A stretch of 64,000 bases of DNA from CALJDF01 sp038121105. Lineage in GTDB: Bacteria > Pseudomonadota > Alphaproteobacteria > SHVP01. Below are positions 16,864-24,575 of the stretch, in pieces. Numbering within the stretch: position 1 is the stretch's first letter; each line of letters opens with the position of its first letter. The DNA lies in the NCBI GenBank assembly GCA_038121105.1, contig JAYONB010000005.1:196435-260434 (forward strand), in the 5' to 3' direction. A program made the position numbers and the translations under genes. The notes under the pieces are model-generated. The model was not told where the DNA came from, ran no database searches, and worked only from the letters and a program-made list of their open reading frames with translations.

Positions 16864-17679
16864 TCATTGCGTCAGCAATATGACGTCCACCCGATCGTTG
16901 GGACCGCCGTCGCTCGGCGCCCCAAGGGCGCGAACATCGATTCGGGTGCTCCGGACGCCGTTCTCAATCAGGTAGGAACGAACCGCGAGCGCGCGGGAAA
17001 GCGATTCGCGTCGGGCCGCGCTGGGACGATCGCTCGTTCCACTCGCAAATGCCTTTAGCTGAACGCGTTGTTCGTTGGCGGCCAACGCCGCGGCCATTTG
17101 CCTCAATCGTTGCTGGGCGTCGTGGCTCAGTTGGGTCGACGACCCTTCAAACAACAAGCGCAGCGCTTGGCCCTCGGCGGGCAGGTTCGCTGGCGGCAAG
17201 GCGGCTGTCTGCCGTGGTGCGGCGGGTGCCGGCGCTGGCGGGGTTACGCGTGCCGGTGCCGCGGTCGCGGTTTCTTGCGGTCGCGGTGCGGCGGGTGCGA
17301 CTGGCGGTGGCGGAGCCGGCGCGCGAACAACGGGCGCGACGGGCGCGGCAACGGAAGGGCGCGACGCGACTGGCGCCGTGGCGGGTGCGGGACGGTTTCT
17401 CGGCGTAGGTATCGCGCGGGCGACGCCGGCCGGTGCTCGAAGAACAACCGCTTGGCCGGCATCCTCGCCTGGATGGCGAAGGGCTCGTTGGTTGCCGCGG
17501 CCGTCGAGGTCCCGCAAGGCATCAAGGTTGACCTCGACACTCGATTGGCCGCTGCCGCCGATGATCACGGTTTCCTGGCCCATGACGGTGCCGGAGAACG
17601 CGACAAGCCCGAGGACGGTTGTGACCACGAGCCGCGAAGATGCTCGGGTGAGGCGTGCGCCCAGTCGCTGGTCGGTCAT
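16864..17679 (-). CDS. Secreted OmpA-like protein with Pro/Ala-rich linker
   Basis: A 271-residue protein. The predicted signal segment LVVTTVLGLVAFSGTVMGQ is followed by a region with QETVIIGGSGQSSVEVNLDAL. A Pro/Ala-rich linker (about residues 90-160) and a C-terminal OmpA-like domain with LFEGSSTQLS and SLSRALAVRSYLIENGV come next. The domain's glycan-binding loop is degenerate (ASGTSDRPSAARRE), so peptidoglycan binding is uncertain. ATG 17679 has GGGAGAG upstream. It probably belongs to the periplasmic part of the MotA/B-like assembly encoded just downstream. Confidence 0.75.
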   Translation of the reverse strand: MTDQRLGARLTRASSRLVVTTVLGLVAFSGTVMGQETVIIGGSGQSSVEVNLDALRDLDGRGNQRALRHPGEDAGQAVVLRAPAGVARAIPTPRNRPAPATAPVASRPSVAAPVAPVVRAPAPPPPVAPAAPRPQETATAAPARVTPPAPAPAAPRQTAALPPANLPAEGQALRLLFEGSSTQLSHDAQQRLRQMAAALAANEQRVQLKAFASGTSDRPSAARRESLSRALAVRSYLIENGVRSTRIDVRALGAPSDGGPNDRVDVILLTQ

Positions 17680-17772
17680 CGAAATTCTCTCCCTACCAAT
17701 GCTCGCGGCGTTCTTGGGCACCGCTTCGCAACGTCGCACCTTAACTTAGCGGTGCGCGCTTGGACAACTGGC

Positions 17773-18603
17773 TCAAAGGCCTGTTTCCGGCCAGTCCGGT
17801 AGCTTTGCGGCGTTCTTGAGGAGGCCGAGCAGGGGCTGGTGAAGGTCCGGATTGGTGGCCAACACCGCGCCGGAGTCCAGCATCGTCCCGCGACCGGCGA
17901 GATCGGTGACGAACCCACCGGCCTCGCGGACAAGAACGAGCCCTGCCGCGATGTCCCAGGCGTGAAGATCCGTTTCCCAATACCCGTCATAGCGGCCCGC
18001 GGCGACATAGGCGAGATCGAGTGCTGCGGACCCGAACCGGCGGATGGCGGAAACTTTGTCGCTGACCATCGCCAATTGCTTCATGAATGGCATGATGGTC
18101 TCGGCGCCCCGGATCGTTGGAATGCCCGTTGCGATTACCGATTCGGCGAGCGTACGCCTCGCCGAGACACGCAACCGCTGGTCGTTGAGGTAGGCCCCGG
18201 CGCCTTTCTCGGCAGCGAAGGCTTCGTCTCGCAGCGGGTCGTAGATCAGGCCCGCCACGATTTCTTTGCCGCGCTGGTGGGCGATCGAAATCGCAAAATG
18301 CGGCAAGCCGTGCAGGAAATTCGTCGTACCGTCGAGCGGATCGATGATCCACCGATTGTCGCTGTCGCTGCCGTGAATTTCGACGCCTTCTTCGGTCAGA
18401 AAACCCCACCCCGGTCGCGCTTTTCCAAGATGATCGCGCAGCGCGCGATCTGCCTTGCGGTCGGCGGAACTCACAAAGTCGGCCGGGCCTTTGATGGAGA
18501 CTTGTAGTTTCTCGACTTCGCCGTAGTCGCGAACGAGTTGACGACCAACGCGCTTCGCCGCGCCGGACATGACGTTGAGAACTGGCGACCGAGGCCCGGC
18601 CAT
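17773..18603 (-). CDS. suhB: Inositol monophosphatase family protein
   Basis: Mg-dependent phosphatase of the IMPase fold, 276 residues. Metal-site motif WIIDPLDGTTNFLHGLPHFA near residue 84 and the second motif LHAWDIAAGLVLVREAGG near residue 214 are intact. The GEVEKLQVSIKGPADFVSSAD start is typical. Substrates may be inositol-1-phosphate or related sugar phosphates; SuhB proteins also act in rRNA transcription complexes in some bacteria. It starts six bases after the efp stop, so it is in the efp transcription unit. Confidence 0.88.
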   Translation of the reverse strand: MAGPRSPVLNVMSGAAKRVGRQLVRDYGEVEKLQVSIKGPADFVSSADRKADRALRDHLGKARPGWGFLTEEGVEIHGSDSDNRWIIDPLDGTTNFLHGLPHFAISIAHQRGKEIVAGLIYDPLRDEAFAAEKGAGAYLNDQRLRVSARRTLAESVIATGIPTIRGAETIMPFMKQLAMVSDKVSAIRRFGSAALDLAYVAAGRYDGYWETDLHAWDIAAGLVLVREAGGFVTDLAGRGTMLDSGAVLATNPDLHQPLLGLLKNAAKLPDWPETGL

Positions 18604-18609
18604 CGGCGG

Positions 18610-19173
18610 CTAGTCGGCTCGTTTGAGGTAGGTTCCGTCCGCGGTATTGACGATGATCCGCGTCCCGGTTTCGACAAACGGCGGCACCATCACGCGCATC
18701 CCGTTGTCCATCTGCGCAGGTTTGTAGGACGACGAGGCGGTTTGTCCTTTGACGACGGGTTCGGCCTCGACGACCTCGAGGATCACCGTTGCCGGCAGTT
18801 GAATGCCGACGGGCGTCCCTTCGACGCTGTTCAGCGTGACCATCATCCCGTCCTGCAGATAGCCGGCGTCGTCGCCCAGCATGTCGGCATTCATCGCGAT
18901 CTGCTCGTATGATTCCGGATCCATGAAGGTGTAGCTGTCGCCGTCGGCGAACAGGTATTGGACCTCTCGCTCTTCGGTGTTCAGCTTTTCAACGGTGTCG
19001 GCCGTTCGCCAGCGCTGGTTGGTCTTCACCCCGCTGGCCAAATCGCGCATCTCGACGGCGATAAACGCCCCGCCCTTACCGGGTTGAATCAGCTGGATCT
19101 TGATGACCGCCATCTGACGACCGTCGTGTTCGATCACCATGCCGGGTCGTATCTGGTTGGCGTTGATCTTCAT
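18610..19173 (-). CDS. efp: Translation elongation factor P
   Basis: Relieves ribosome stalling at proline runs. All three beta-barrel domains are present in 187 residues. The tip loop IQPGKGGAF carries Lys33, equivalent to the E. coli lysine modified by beta-lysylation. The C-terminus ends with TADGTYLKRAD. It lies directly downstream of epmB and near divergent epmA, so the modification route is genetically linked here. Confidence 0.95.
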   Translation of the reverse strand: MKINANQIRPGMVIEHDGRQMAVIKIQLIQPGKGGAFIAVEMRDLASGVKTNQRWRTADTVEKLNTEEREVQYLFADGDSYTFMDPESYEQIAMNADMLGDDAGYLQDGMMVTLNSVEGTPVGIQLPATVILEVVEAEPVVKGQTASSSYKPAQMDNGMRVMVPPFVETGTRIIVNTADGTYLKRAD

Positions 19174-19218
19174 ATCGGGCTCGGGGTCTGAATGAGGGCG
19201 CGGAAACTACCAGCTTGA

Positions 19219-20304
19219 CTATGCCGAGGCAAACGGTGGGCTGTCCTCAGGTTCGTCTTCATAGGCATGGCCGCAGCCCCGGCGATCGCGTACCTGGTAG
19301 CCCCCGTCCCCGGTATCGGTGACCCGCGCAGGAGCAGCGGGTACTTTCCCATGGCCACCTGGAATATCCAGCACATAGGTCGGCTGACACAGTCCCGAGA
19401 CGTCGCCGCGCAGACCGTCGACTAGCGCGCGTCCGCGCTTCAGGCTCGGTCGAAAGTGCTGCGTCCCTGGGGCGCGGTCGGGGTGATGCAGGTAGTAGGG
19501 TTTGACCCGGTTGCGGACCAGCGCGCGGAACAAAGCCTCGAGCGTCGCGGCATCGTCGTTCACCCCCTTTAACAGTACCGACTGAGACAGAACCGGGATG
19601 CCGGCATTGACAAGGCGACCGATCGCCTTGATCGCGGCAGGCGAAAGTTCGTGGGGGTGGTTACAATGAACGATCACATAGACCGCTTTGTCGGCTGCTA
19701 GCGCGGTAACCAAATGATCGTTAACCCGCGCCGGGTCCACGATCGGCACCCGCGTGTGGATGCGCACCACGCCGAGGTGGTCGACCGAATCCAATTGACG
19801 AATCACGTCCCCCATGCGGCGGGGCGACAGCAGGAACGGATCGCCGCCGGTCAGGATCACTTCCCAAATCTCCTTGTGGCTGCGCACGTAAGCCAGGGCG
19901 GTCTCGATTTGGTCTTGCGAGAGCGGTGGCTCCGAAGCGCCCACACGGTCGCGACGAAAGCAATATCGGCAATAGACCGGACAAGTGTGAAGCAGTTTCA
20001 GCAACACGCGGTCACGGTAGCGGTGAACGAGGCCCGGCACCGGGCTAAACGCCTCATCGCCGATCGGGTCTGGGTCTTCTCTCGGCGCTTCAGCGAGTTC
20101 GGCCGACGTGGGCACGAATTGTCGGGCGAGGGGGTCGGCGGGATTGTCGAGGTCGATCAGTTCGTGCACCGTTGGGCTCACCGAGACGGCATAGCGTGCC
20201 GCCACCTTTTCGATCCCACGCCGGGCCGCCGGTGCGATTAATTGGGCCTCGGCCAGGGCTTGGGCGGTGCGAAGCGTCTTTTGAATGGGCGTCGGCGGGG
20301 CCAT
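19219..20304 (-). CDS. epmB: EF-P beta-lysine pathway radical SAM aminomutase
   Basis: Lysine 2,3-aminomutase-like radical SAM enzyme that makes (R)-beta-lysine for EF-P. The 4Fe-4S motif is TCPVYCRYCFRR (Cys108, Cys112, Cys115). Downstream are LTGGDPFLL, RIHTRVPIVDPARV and PYYLHHPDRAPGTQHFR, the PLP-site region of this family. The 361-residue length is shorter than catabolic KamA, as for EpmB. ATG 20304 has AAGGGAA upstream. EF-P adjacency strongly supports the call. Confidence 0.9.
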   Translation of the reverse strand: MAPPTPIQKTLRTAQALAEAQLIAPAARRGIEKVAARYAVSVSPTVHELIDLDNPADPLARQFVPTSAELAEAPREDPDPIGDEAFSPVPGLVHRYRDRVLLKLLHTCPVYCRYCFRRDRVGASEPPLSQDQIETALAYVRSHKEIWEVILTGGDPFLLSPRRMGDVIRQLDSVDHLGVVRIHTRVPIVDPARVNDHLVTALAADKAVYVIVHCNHPHELSPAAIKAIGRLVNAGIPVLSQSVLLKGVNDDAATLEALFRALVRNRVKPYYLHHPDRAPGTQHFRPSLKRGRALVDGLRGDVSGLCQPTYVLDIPGGHGKVPAAPARVTDTGDGGYQVRDRRGCGHAYEDEPEDSPPFASA

Positions 20305-20371
20305 GTCGGTTCCCTTTGTATGGGCTTTGGTCTGCTAGACTTCGTCGCGATATAGCGGGTTTTTCGAAGCA

Positions 20372-21442
20372 GTGAAAAGTAGCGACAGAACGCCGCCCTG
20401 GCGGCCGGACCAATTTGCGCGTCGTGCGCCCTACCTGCGGGCTCGCACGGCCATTCTCGCCGCGCTGCGGTCGTGGTTCGCGCGCCACGACTTCGTCGAG
20501 GTCGATACCCCAGCGTTGCAGGTGTCGCCGGGGCTGGAACCCCACCTTCGCGCCTTTGCGACCACTCTCGAGGAGCCGTTCGATCAAGGTGTGCGCCCGA
20601 TGTTTCTTCACACCTCGCCCGAATACGCGATGAAGAAACTTCTGGTCGCCGGCGTACCGCAGCTATTTCAGATCGCGCATGTCTGGCGCAACGAGGCGCG
20701 GTCGTCCATCCATCATCCCGAGTTTACGATGATCGAATGGTATGCCGCGGGTCAGGGCCAAGAGGCCCTCGCGGCGCAATGTGAGGCCTTGGTGCGGGCC
20801 GCTCTTGCCGCCGTGCCGTCACGGCTATCCACCGGGCGGTTCCGGTTTGGGGGGAAAGTGGCTGATCCCGCCGGTGCGTTTGAACAGCTCACCGTGGCGC
20901 AAGCCTTCGAACGTTATGCCGATGTCGACATCCTGGGTACGCTGGATGCTCGCGGCGAGCCCGATGCGGCCGCCCTCCGTGCCCAGTGCGTCGCGACGGG
21001 GATTGCCGTCGAAGAGACCGACACGTGGGAAGACATGTTCTTTCGTGTCTTCGTGAATCGGGTCGAGGAAAACTTGGGGGTTGGACGACCGACGCTATTG
21101 ATCGAGTGGCCGGCGCCGCTCGCCGCCTTAGCGCGGATCGATCCGACCGAGCCCCGAATTGCGCAACGGGTCGAGCTGTATGTTGCCGGCCTCGAACTCG
21201 GCAACGGCTTTGTCGAACTCACCGATGCGGTCGAGCAACGGCGTCGCTTCGAAGCGGACCTCGCGATCAAGCGATCGACCGGCGCCCCCACCTATCCCGT
21301 CGACGAAGATTTTCTCGCCGCGCTGGCCCATGGGTTGCCGCCATCCGCCGGGATGGCGATGGGTTTCGATCGGTTGGTCATGGCGGCGACCGGTGCCGCC
21401 GCGATCGAGGATGTGCTCTGGCTACCCGTCGCCCAGCCCTAA
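20372..21442 (+). CDS. epmA: EF-P--(R)-beta-lysine ligase
   Basis: Class II lysyl-tRNA-synthetase paralogue without the anticodon-binding domain, 356 residues. It attaches beta-lysine to EF-P. Motif 2 region VWRNEARSSIHHPEFTMIEWY and motif 3 GMAMGFDRLVMAATG are present, plus the substrate region NGFVELTDAVEQRRRF. The start is taken at GTG 20372, which has only a weak ribosome site. It is divergent from epmB with 67 bases between, which must hold both promoters. Confidence 0.9.
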   Translation: MKSSDRTPPWRPDQFARRAPYLRARTAILAALRSWFARHDFVEVDTPALQVSPGLEPHLRAFATTLEEPFDQGVRPMFLHTSPEYAMKKLLVAGVPQLFQIAHVWRNEARSSIHHPEFTMIEWYAAGQGQEALAAQCEALVRAALAAVPSRLSTGRFRFGGKVADPAGAFEQLTVAQAFERYADVDILGTLDARGEPDAAALRAQCVATGIAVEETDTWEDMFFRVFVNRVEENLGVGRPTLLIEWPAPLAALARIDPTEPRIAQRVELYVAGLELGNGFVELTDAVEQRRRFEADLAIKRSTGAPTYPVDEDFLAALAHGLPPSAGMAMGFDRLVMAATGAAAIEDVLWLPVAQP

Positions 21443-22107
21443 CCCGAAGCGTCGGCGATCGCTTTGTTGATGGCGCGCACCCCCGCCGTCGGCCCTTCGG
21501 GGTGGTCCCACACCGCTGAAACCACGGCCAAGAAGTCGGCCCCGGCTCTGACCAACGGGGCGCAATTTTCGGCTGTGATGCCGCCGATAGCCACACAGGG
21601 GATTTCAAAGATCTCGCTCCACCATTCCAGGAGGTCGAGTTCGGCGCGGAACTTCGGCGGTTTTGTCGCGGTATCGAAAAAGGCCCCGAAAGCGACATAG
21701 TCGGCACCCCGTTCCGCTGCCTCCATCGCGAGGTGGCGCGTGTTGTGGCATGTCACGCCGACGACGGCGTCCTCACCGACGATATTTCGGGCCTCTTCGT
21801 AGATCGCATCGGACTGGCCGATGTGGACCCCATCCGCGCCCGCCTTGGCGGCGAGGTCGGGACGGTCATTGATCAACAAAGCGGTCTCGGTCGCTTGCGT
21901 GATCGGTAAAAGTGCTTCGGCGACACGGAGAACCGTTTCGTCGGGGACGTCTTTCAGGCGCAGTTGCAAGCATGCGACGCCACCGTTGGCCAGTACCGCT
22001 TTGACCTGATCGACGAACCCAGCGTCGACCTGCGGCGGGCTGATTAGATAGAGGCGACAGCCGGATTCGGCTGCGCTATCGGCCTCAGGCGGCAAGCTCG
22101 CGCTCAA
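21439..22107 (-). CDS. thiE: Thiamine-phosphate synthase
   Basis: Couples HMP-PP and thiazole phosphate to thiamine phosphate; a TIM barrel of 222 residues. Diagnostic segments are CLQLRLKDV, LLINDRPDLAAKAGADGVHIGQSD and AIGGITAENCAPLVRAGADFLAVVSA. Its start at 22107 overlaps the fba gene by 23 bases, so it is the last gene of the tkt-gap-fba operon. This tie is functional: transketolase needs thiamine diphosphate. It overlaps convergent epmA by four bases. Confidence 0.92.
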   Translation of the reverse strand: MSASLPPEADSAAESGCRLYLISPPQVDAGFVDQVKAVLANGGVACLQLRLKDVPDETVLRVAEALLPITQATETALLINDRPDLAAKAGADGVHIGQSDAIYEEARNIVGEDAVVGVTCHNTRHLAMEAAERGADYVAFGAFFDTATKPPKFRAELDLLEWWSEIFEIPCVAIGGITAENCAPLVRAGADFLAVVSAVWDHPEGPTAGVRAINKAIADASG

Positions 22108-23110
22108 GTCCGGCGTCGTAGGTCCCGGCGTGTGCCAAACCGTTCATTCGGGCACGGTGCAGGAACGCGCGCTGGGCGGTGGCCACGTTTTCGGGCGACC
22201 CTTTCCACGCCTTAAGTGCGGATTGCTGCAGCGCGCGACCGTAGCTGAAGGTGAGTTCCCAAGGTTGCGGGCCTTTGGCGTTCATCGCGTTAAGGTGCGC
22301 GGTGGCTTCCTCTTCGGACTGCCCGCCGGACAGGAATGCAATCCCCGGCACGGCGCTTGGCACATGTCTGCGCAACGCAGCAAGCGTACGATCCGCGACT
22401 TCGGCGATATCGGCTTGCTGGGCGCAGGCGTTGCCGGCCACAACCATATTGGGCTTAAGCACGGTGCCCTCCAGTCGCACGTTGTGCTGGAAGAGCTGGT
22501 CGTAGACAGAGGCCAGGGTTCGTTCCGTGACGTCTTGGCATACATCGATCGAATGGTCGCCGTCCATCAAGACCTCGGGTTCGACGATTGGCACCATACC
22601 GGTTTCTTGTGCGATGGCGGCGTACCGCGCCAATGCGTGGGCGTTCGCCTCGATCGCCACATCCGGGGTGTGTCCGTTGACGATCTTGATGACCGCCCGC
22701 CATTTGGTGAATCGGGCGCCGAGACTAACGTATTCCTCGCACCGGCCACGCAGACCATCGAGCCCCTCGGTAATCGGATAGTCGGGCGAGCCGGCCAACG
22801 GAAACACGCTCTTGTCGACCTTGATTCCAGGCAGTGTGCCCTGTGCCTCAAGAAGTTTGGTAAAGGGCGTGCCGTCGGCCGCGCTTTGGCGCAGGGTCTC
22901 GTCGAACAAGATCGCGCCGCTGATGAAATCGCCTGCACCATCGGTCGTGAACAGAAGCTCACGATAGGCGCGGCGATTGTCCTCGGTGTTCTCGACATCG
23001 ATGCTCGCCAAACGTTTGGCGATCGTCCCGGTGCTTTCGTCCGCCGCCAAGATCCCCTTGCCGGGGGCAACCATTTTTTGGGCGATGACGTCGAGGTCGG
23101 TGCTGCTCAT
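22085..23110 (-). CDS. Class I fructose-bisphosphate aldolase
   Basis: Schiff-base aldolase of the eukaryote-like class I family, 341 residues. The N-terminus MVAPGKGILAADESTGTIAKRL, the segment LFDETLRQ, and LEGTVLKPNMVVAG with the Schiff-base Lys are all clear; VPGIAFLSGGQSEEEATAHL follows. It runs in glycolysis, gluconeogenesis or a Calvin-type cycle. It lies in the run tkt-gap-(137 residues)-fba-thiE. Confidence 0.93.
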   Translation of the reverse strand: MSSTDLDVIAQKMVAPGKGILAADESTGTIAKRLASIDVENTEDNRRAYRELLFTTDGAGDFISGAILFDETLRQSAADGTPFTKLLEAQGTLPGIKVDKSVFPLAGSPDYPITEGLDGLRGRCEEYVSLGARFTKWRAVIKIVNGHTPDVAIEANAHALARYAAIAQETGMVPIVEPEVLMDGDHSIDVCQDVTERTLASVYDQLFQHNVRLEGTVLKPNMVVAGNACAQQADIAEVADRTLAALRRHVPSAVPGIAFLSGGQSEEEATAHLNAMNAKGPQPWELTFSYGRALQQSALKAWKGSPENVATAQRAFLHRARMNGLAHAGTYDAGLERELAA

Positions 23111-23138
23111 GGGTCCCAGTGCTCCTTCGGGTCTCGAG

Positions 23139-23552
23139 TTAGTTCGGTGTGGGTATGGATAATGGAGGTCGAACGGCGTCGTCGGAGACGCGCGCCGTCA
23201 AAAGATCGGCTGTCTTTGGTCGCGTGCGGTGGAGGCGGCCGCCGAGTTGGTCCGTCATGTCTTCGAGTTTTGGGTGCAAGTCGGCGGGTCCTGAGAAGAC
23301 GAGGTGACGCCACCCGCAACGCAGGGCGCGCATCGTAATGCCTGCATCCCCGCCGCAGTCGATCATCGCGTCGCAATCTGCGTCGGGAAAGCGCGCGCGA
23401 CCGCCACGAACCATTTCGAAGTAGATTTCCGGGCCTGCACTAGCGGCCCCGTTCGGCGGGGTAACGAGGATCACCGTTTCGACACCGTCAGGCGCTGCGG
23501 CAAGCGCCGCCTCAACGTGACGTTGGCTGTGAAAAGTAAAGCCGGTGGCCAC
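23139..23552 (-). CDS. Conserved-looking protein of unknown function in the tkt-fba operon
   Basis: A 137-residue protein that I do not recognise. It starts at GTG 23552, three bases after the gap stop codon, and ends 28 bases before fba. It has alternating hydrophobic strands (GVETVILVTPP, HLVFSGPADLHPKLEDM) and a DCDAMIDCGGDAGITMRALRCG core with a Cys and several Asp. No membrane span is seen. In many alphaproteobacteria pgk occupies this position; nothing here resembles it. A small alpha/beta fold is plausible. Confidence 0.65.
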   Translation of the reverse strand: MATGFTFHSQRHVEAALAAAPDGVETVILVTPPNGAASAGPEIYFEMVRGGRARFPDADCDAMIDCGGDAGITMRALRCGWRHLVFSGPADLHPKLEDMTDQLGGRLHRTRPKTADLLTARVSDDAVRPPLSIPTPN

Positions 23553-23555
23553 CGC

Positions 23556-24563
23556 TTATCCCAATTTGCCGATCGCGGTGGCCGTATCGACCATACGATT
23601 AGAGAAACCCCATTCGTTGTCGTACCACGACAAGACGCGGCACAGCTTGCCGCCCATGACTTGCGTTTGGGTGAGGTCGAAGGTGGAACTTGCCGGATTG
23701 TGGTTGAAGTCGATCGAGACCAACGGTTCGTTATTGGTGACGAGGATGCCCTTCATCTTGCCACCCGCAGCCCGTTTGATCGCGGCGTGAATCTCGTCCA
23801 CCGACGTCTTCCGTTTCGACGTGAAATGAAAATCGATCATGGAAACATTGATGGTCGGCACCCGTACTGCAGTGCCGTCCAATCGGCCCTGCAGTTCCGG
23901 TAAGACCAGCCCGACCGCTTTGGCCGCGCCGGTCGAGGTCGGGATCATCGATTGCGCCGCTGCGCGCGACCGGCGCAGGTCCTTGTGCAGCGTGTCGTGC
24001 ACCGGCTGATCGCCTGTGTAGGCATGCACGGTAGTCATGAAGCCTTGGTCGATGCCGACGGCGTCGTTCAGCACCTTGGCCACTGGCGCGAGGCAGTTCG
24101 TCGTGCACGACGCATTGGAGATAATGGACATCCCTTTGCGCAGGCTCGCGTGGTTGACGCCGTAGACGACGGTAAGGTCTGCGCCCGTTGCCGGAGCCGA
24201 AATCAACACGCGCTTTGCGCCTGCTGCAACGTGCGCCTCGGCCTGCTCGCGCTTGGTGAAAATGCCCGTGCATTCCAGAACCAAATCGACTTTGAGCTTG
24301 CCCCACGGCAGGTCGGCCGGGTTGCGCTCGGCGAACACCGCAATCTTACCGTTGCCGATGTCCATGCCGTCCTTGGTGGTCTTCACGGTGCCCTGGAAAG
24401 GACCGTGGACCGTGTCGTGGCGCAGCAGGTGCGCGTTGGCATCGACCGGCCCGAGGTCGTTGATCGCGACGACCTTCAGGTCTTTGCGTTTGGATTCATG
24501 AATGGCGCGCAGAACCAGTCGTCCGATTCGCCCAAACCCGTTGATTGCGACACGTGTTGCCAT
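23556..24563 (-). CDS. gap: Glyceraldehyde-3-phosphate dehydrogenase
   Basis: Tetrameric dehydrogenase of glycolysis and the Calvin cycle, 335 residues. It has the NAD-binding GFGRIGRLVLR start, the active-site SNASCTTNCLAPVAKV (catalytic Cys), the HAYTGDQ loop, and the conserved WYDNEWGFSNRMVD near the C-terminus. It lies 12 bases after tkt and likely shares its transcript. Confidence 0.96.
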   Translation of the reverse strand: MATRVAINGFGRIGRLVLRAIHESKRKDLKVVAINDLGPVDANAHLLRHDTVHGPFQGTVKTTKDGMDIGNGKIAVFAERNPADLPWGKLKVDLVLECTGIFTKREQAEAHVAAGAKRVLISAPATGADLTVVYGVNHASLRKGMSIISNASCTTNCLAPVAKVLNDAVGIDQGFMTTVHAYTGDQPVHDTLHKDLRRSRAAAQSMIPTSTGAAKAVGLVLPELQGRLDGTAVRVPTINVSMIDFHFTSKRKTSVDEIHAAIKRAAGGKMKGILVTNNEPLVSIDFNHNPASSTFDLTQTQVMGGKLCRVLSWYDNEWGFSNRMVDTATAIGKLG

Positions 24564-24575
24564 TCGTTCTACCTC

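Noticed and set aside
14230..17679. Possible Zorya anti-phage system from the MotA/MotB-like pair
   Set aside because: Zorya needs ZorC/ZorD or ZorE partners. The neighbours are housekeeping genes, and the region is core chromosome in base use.
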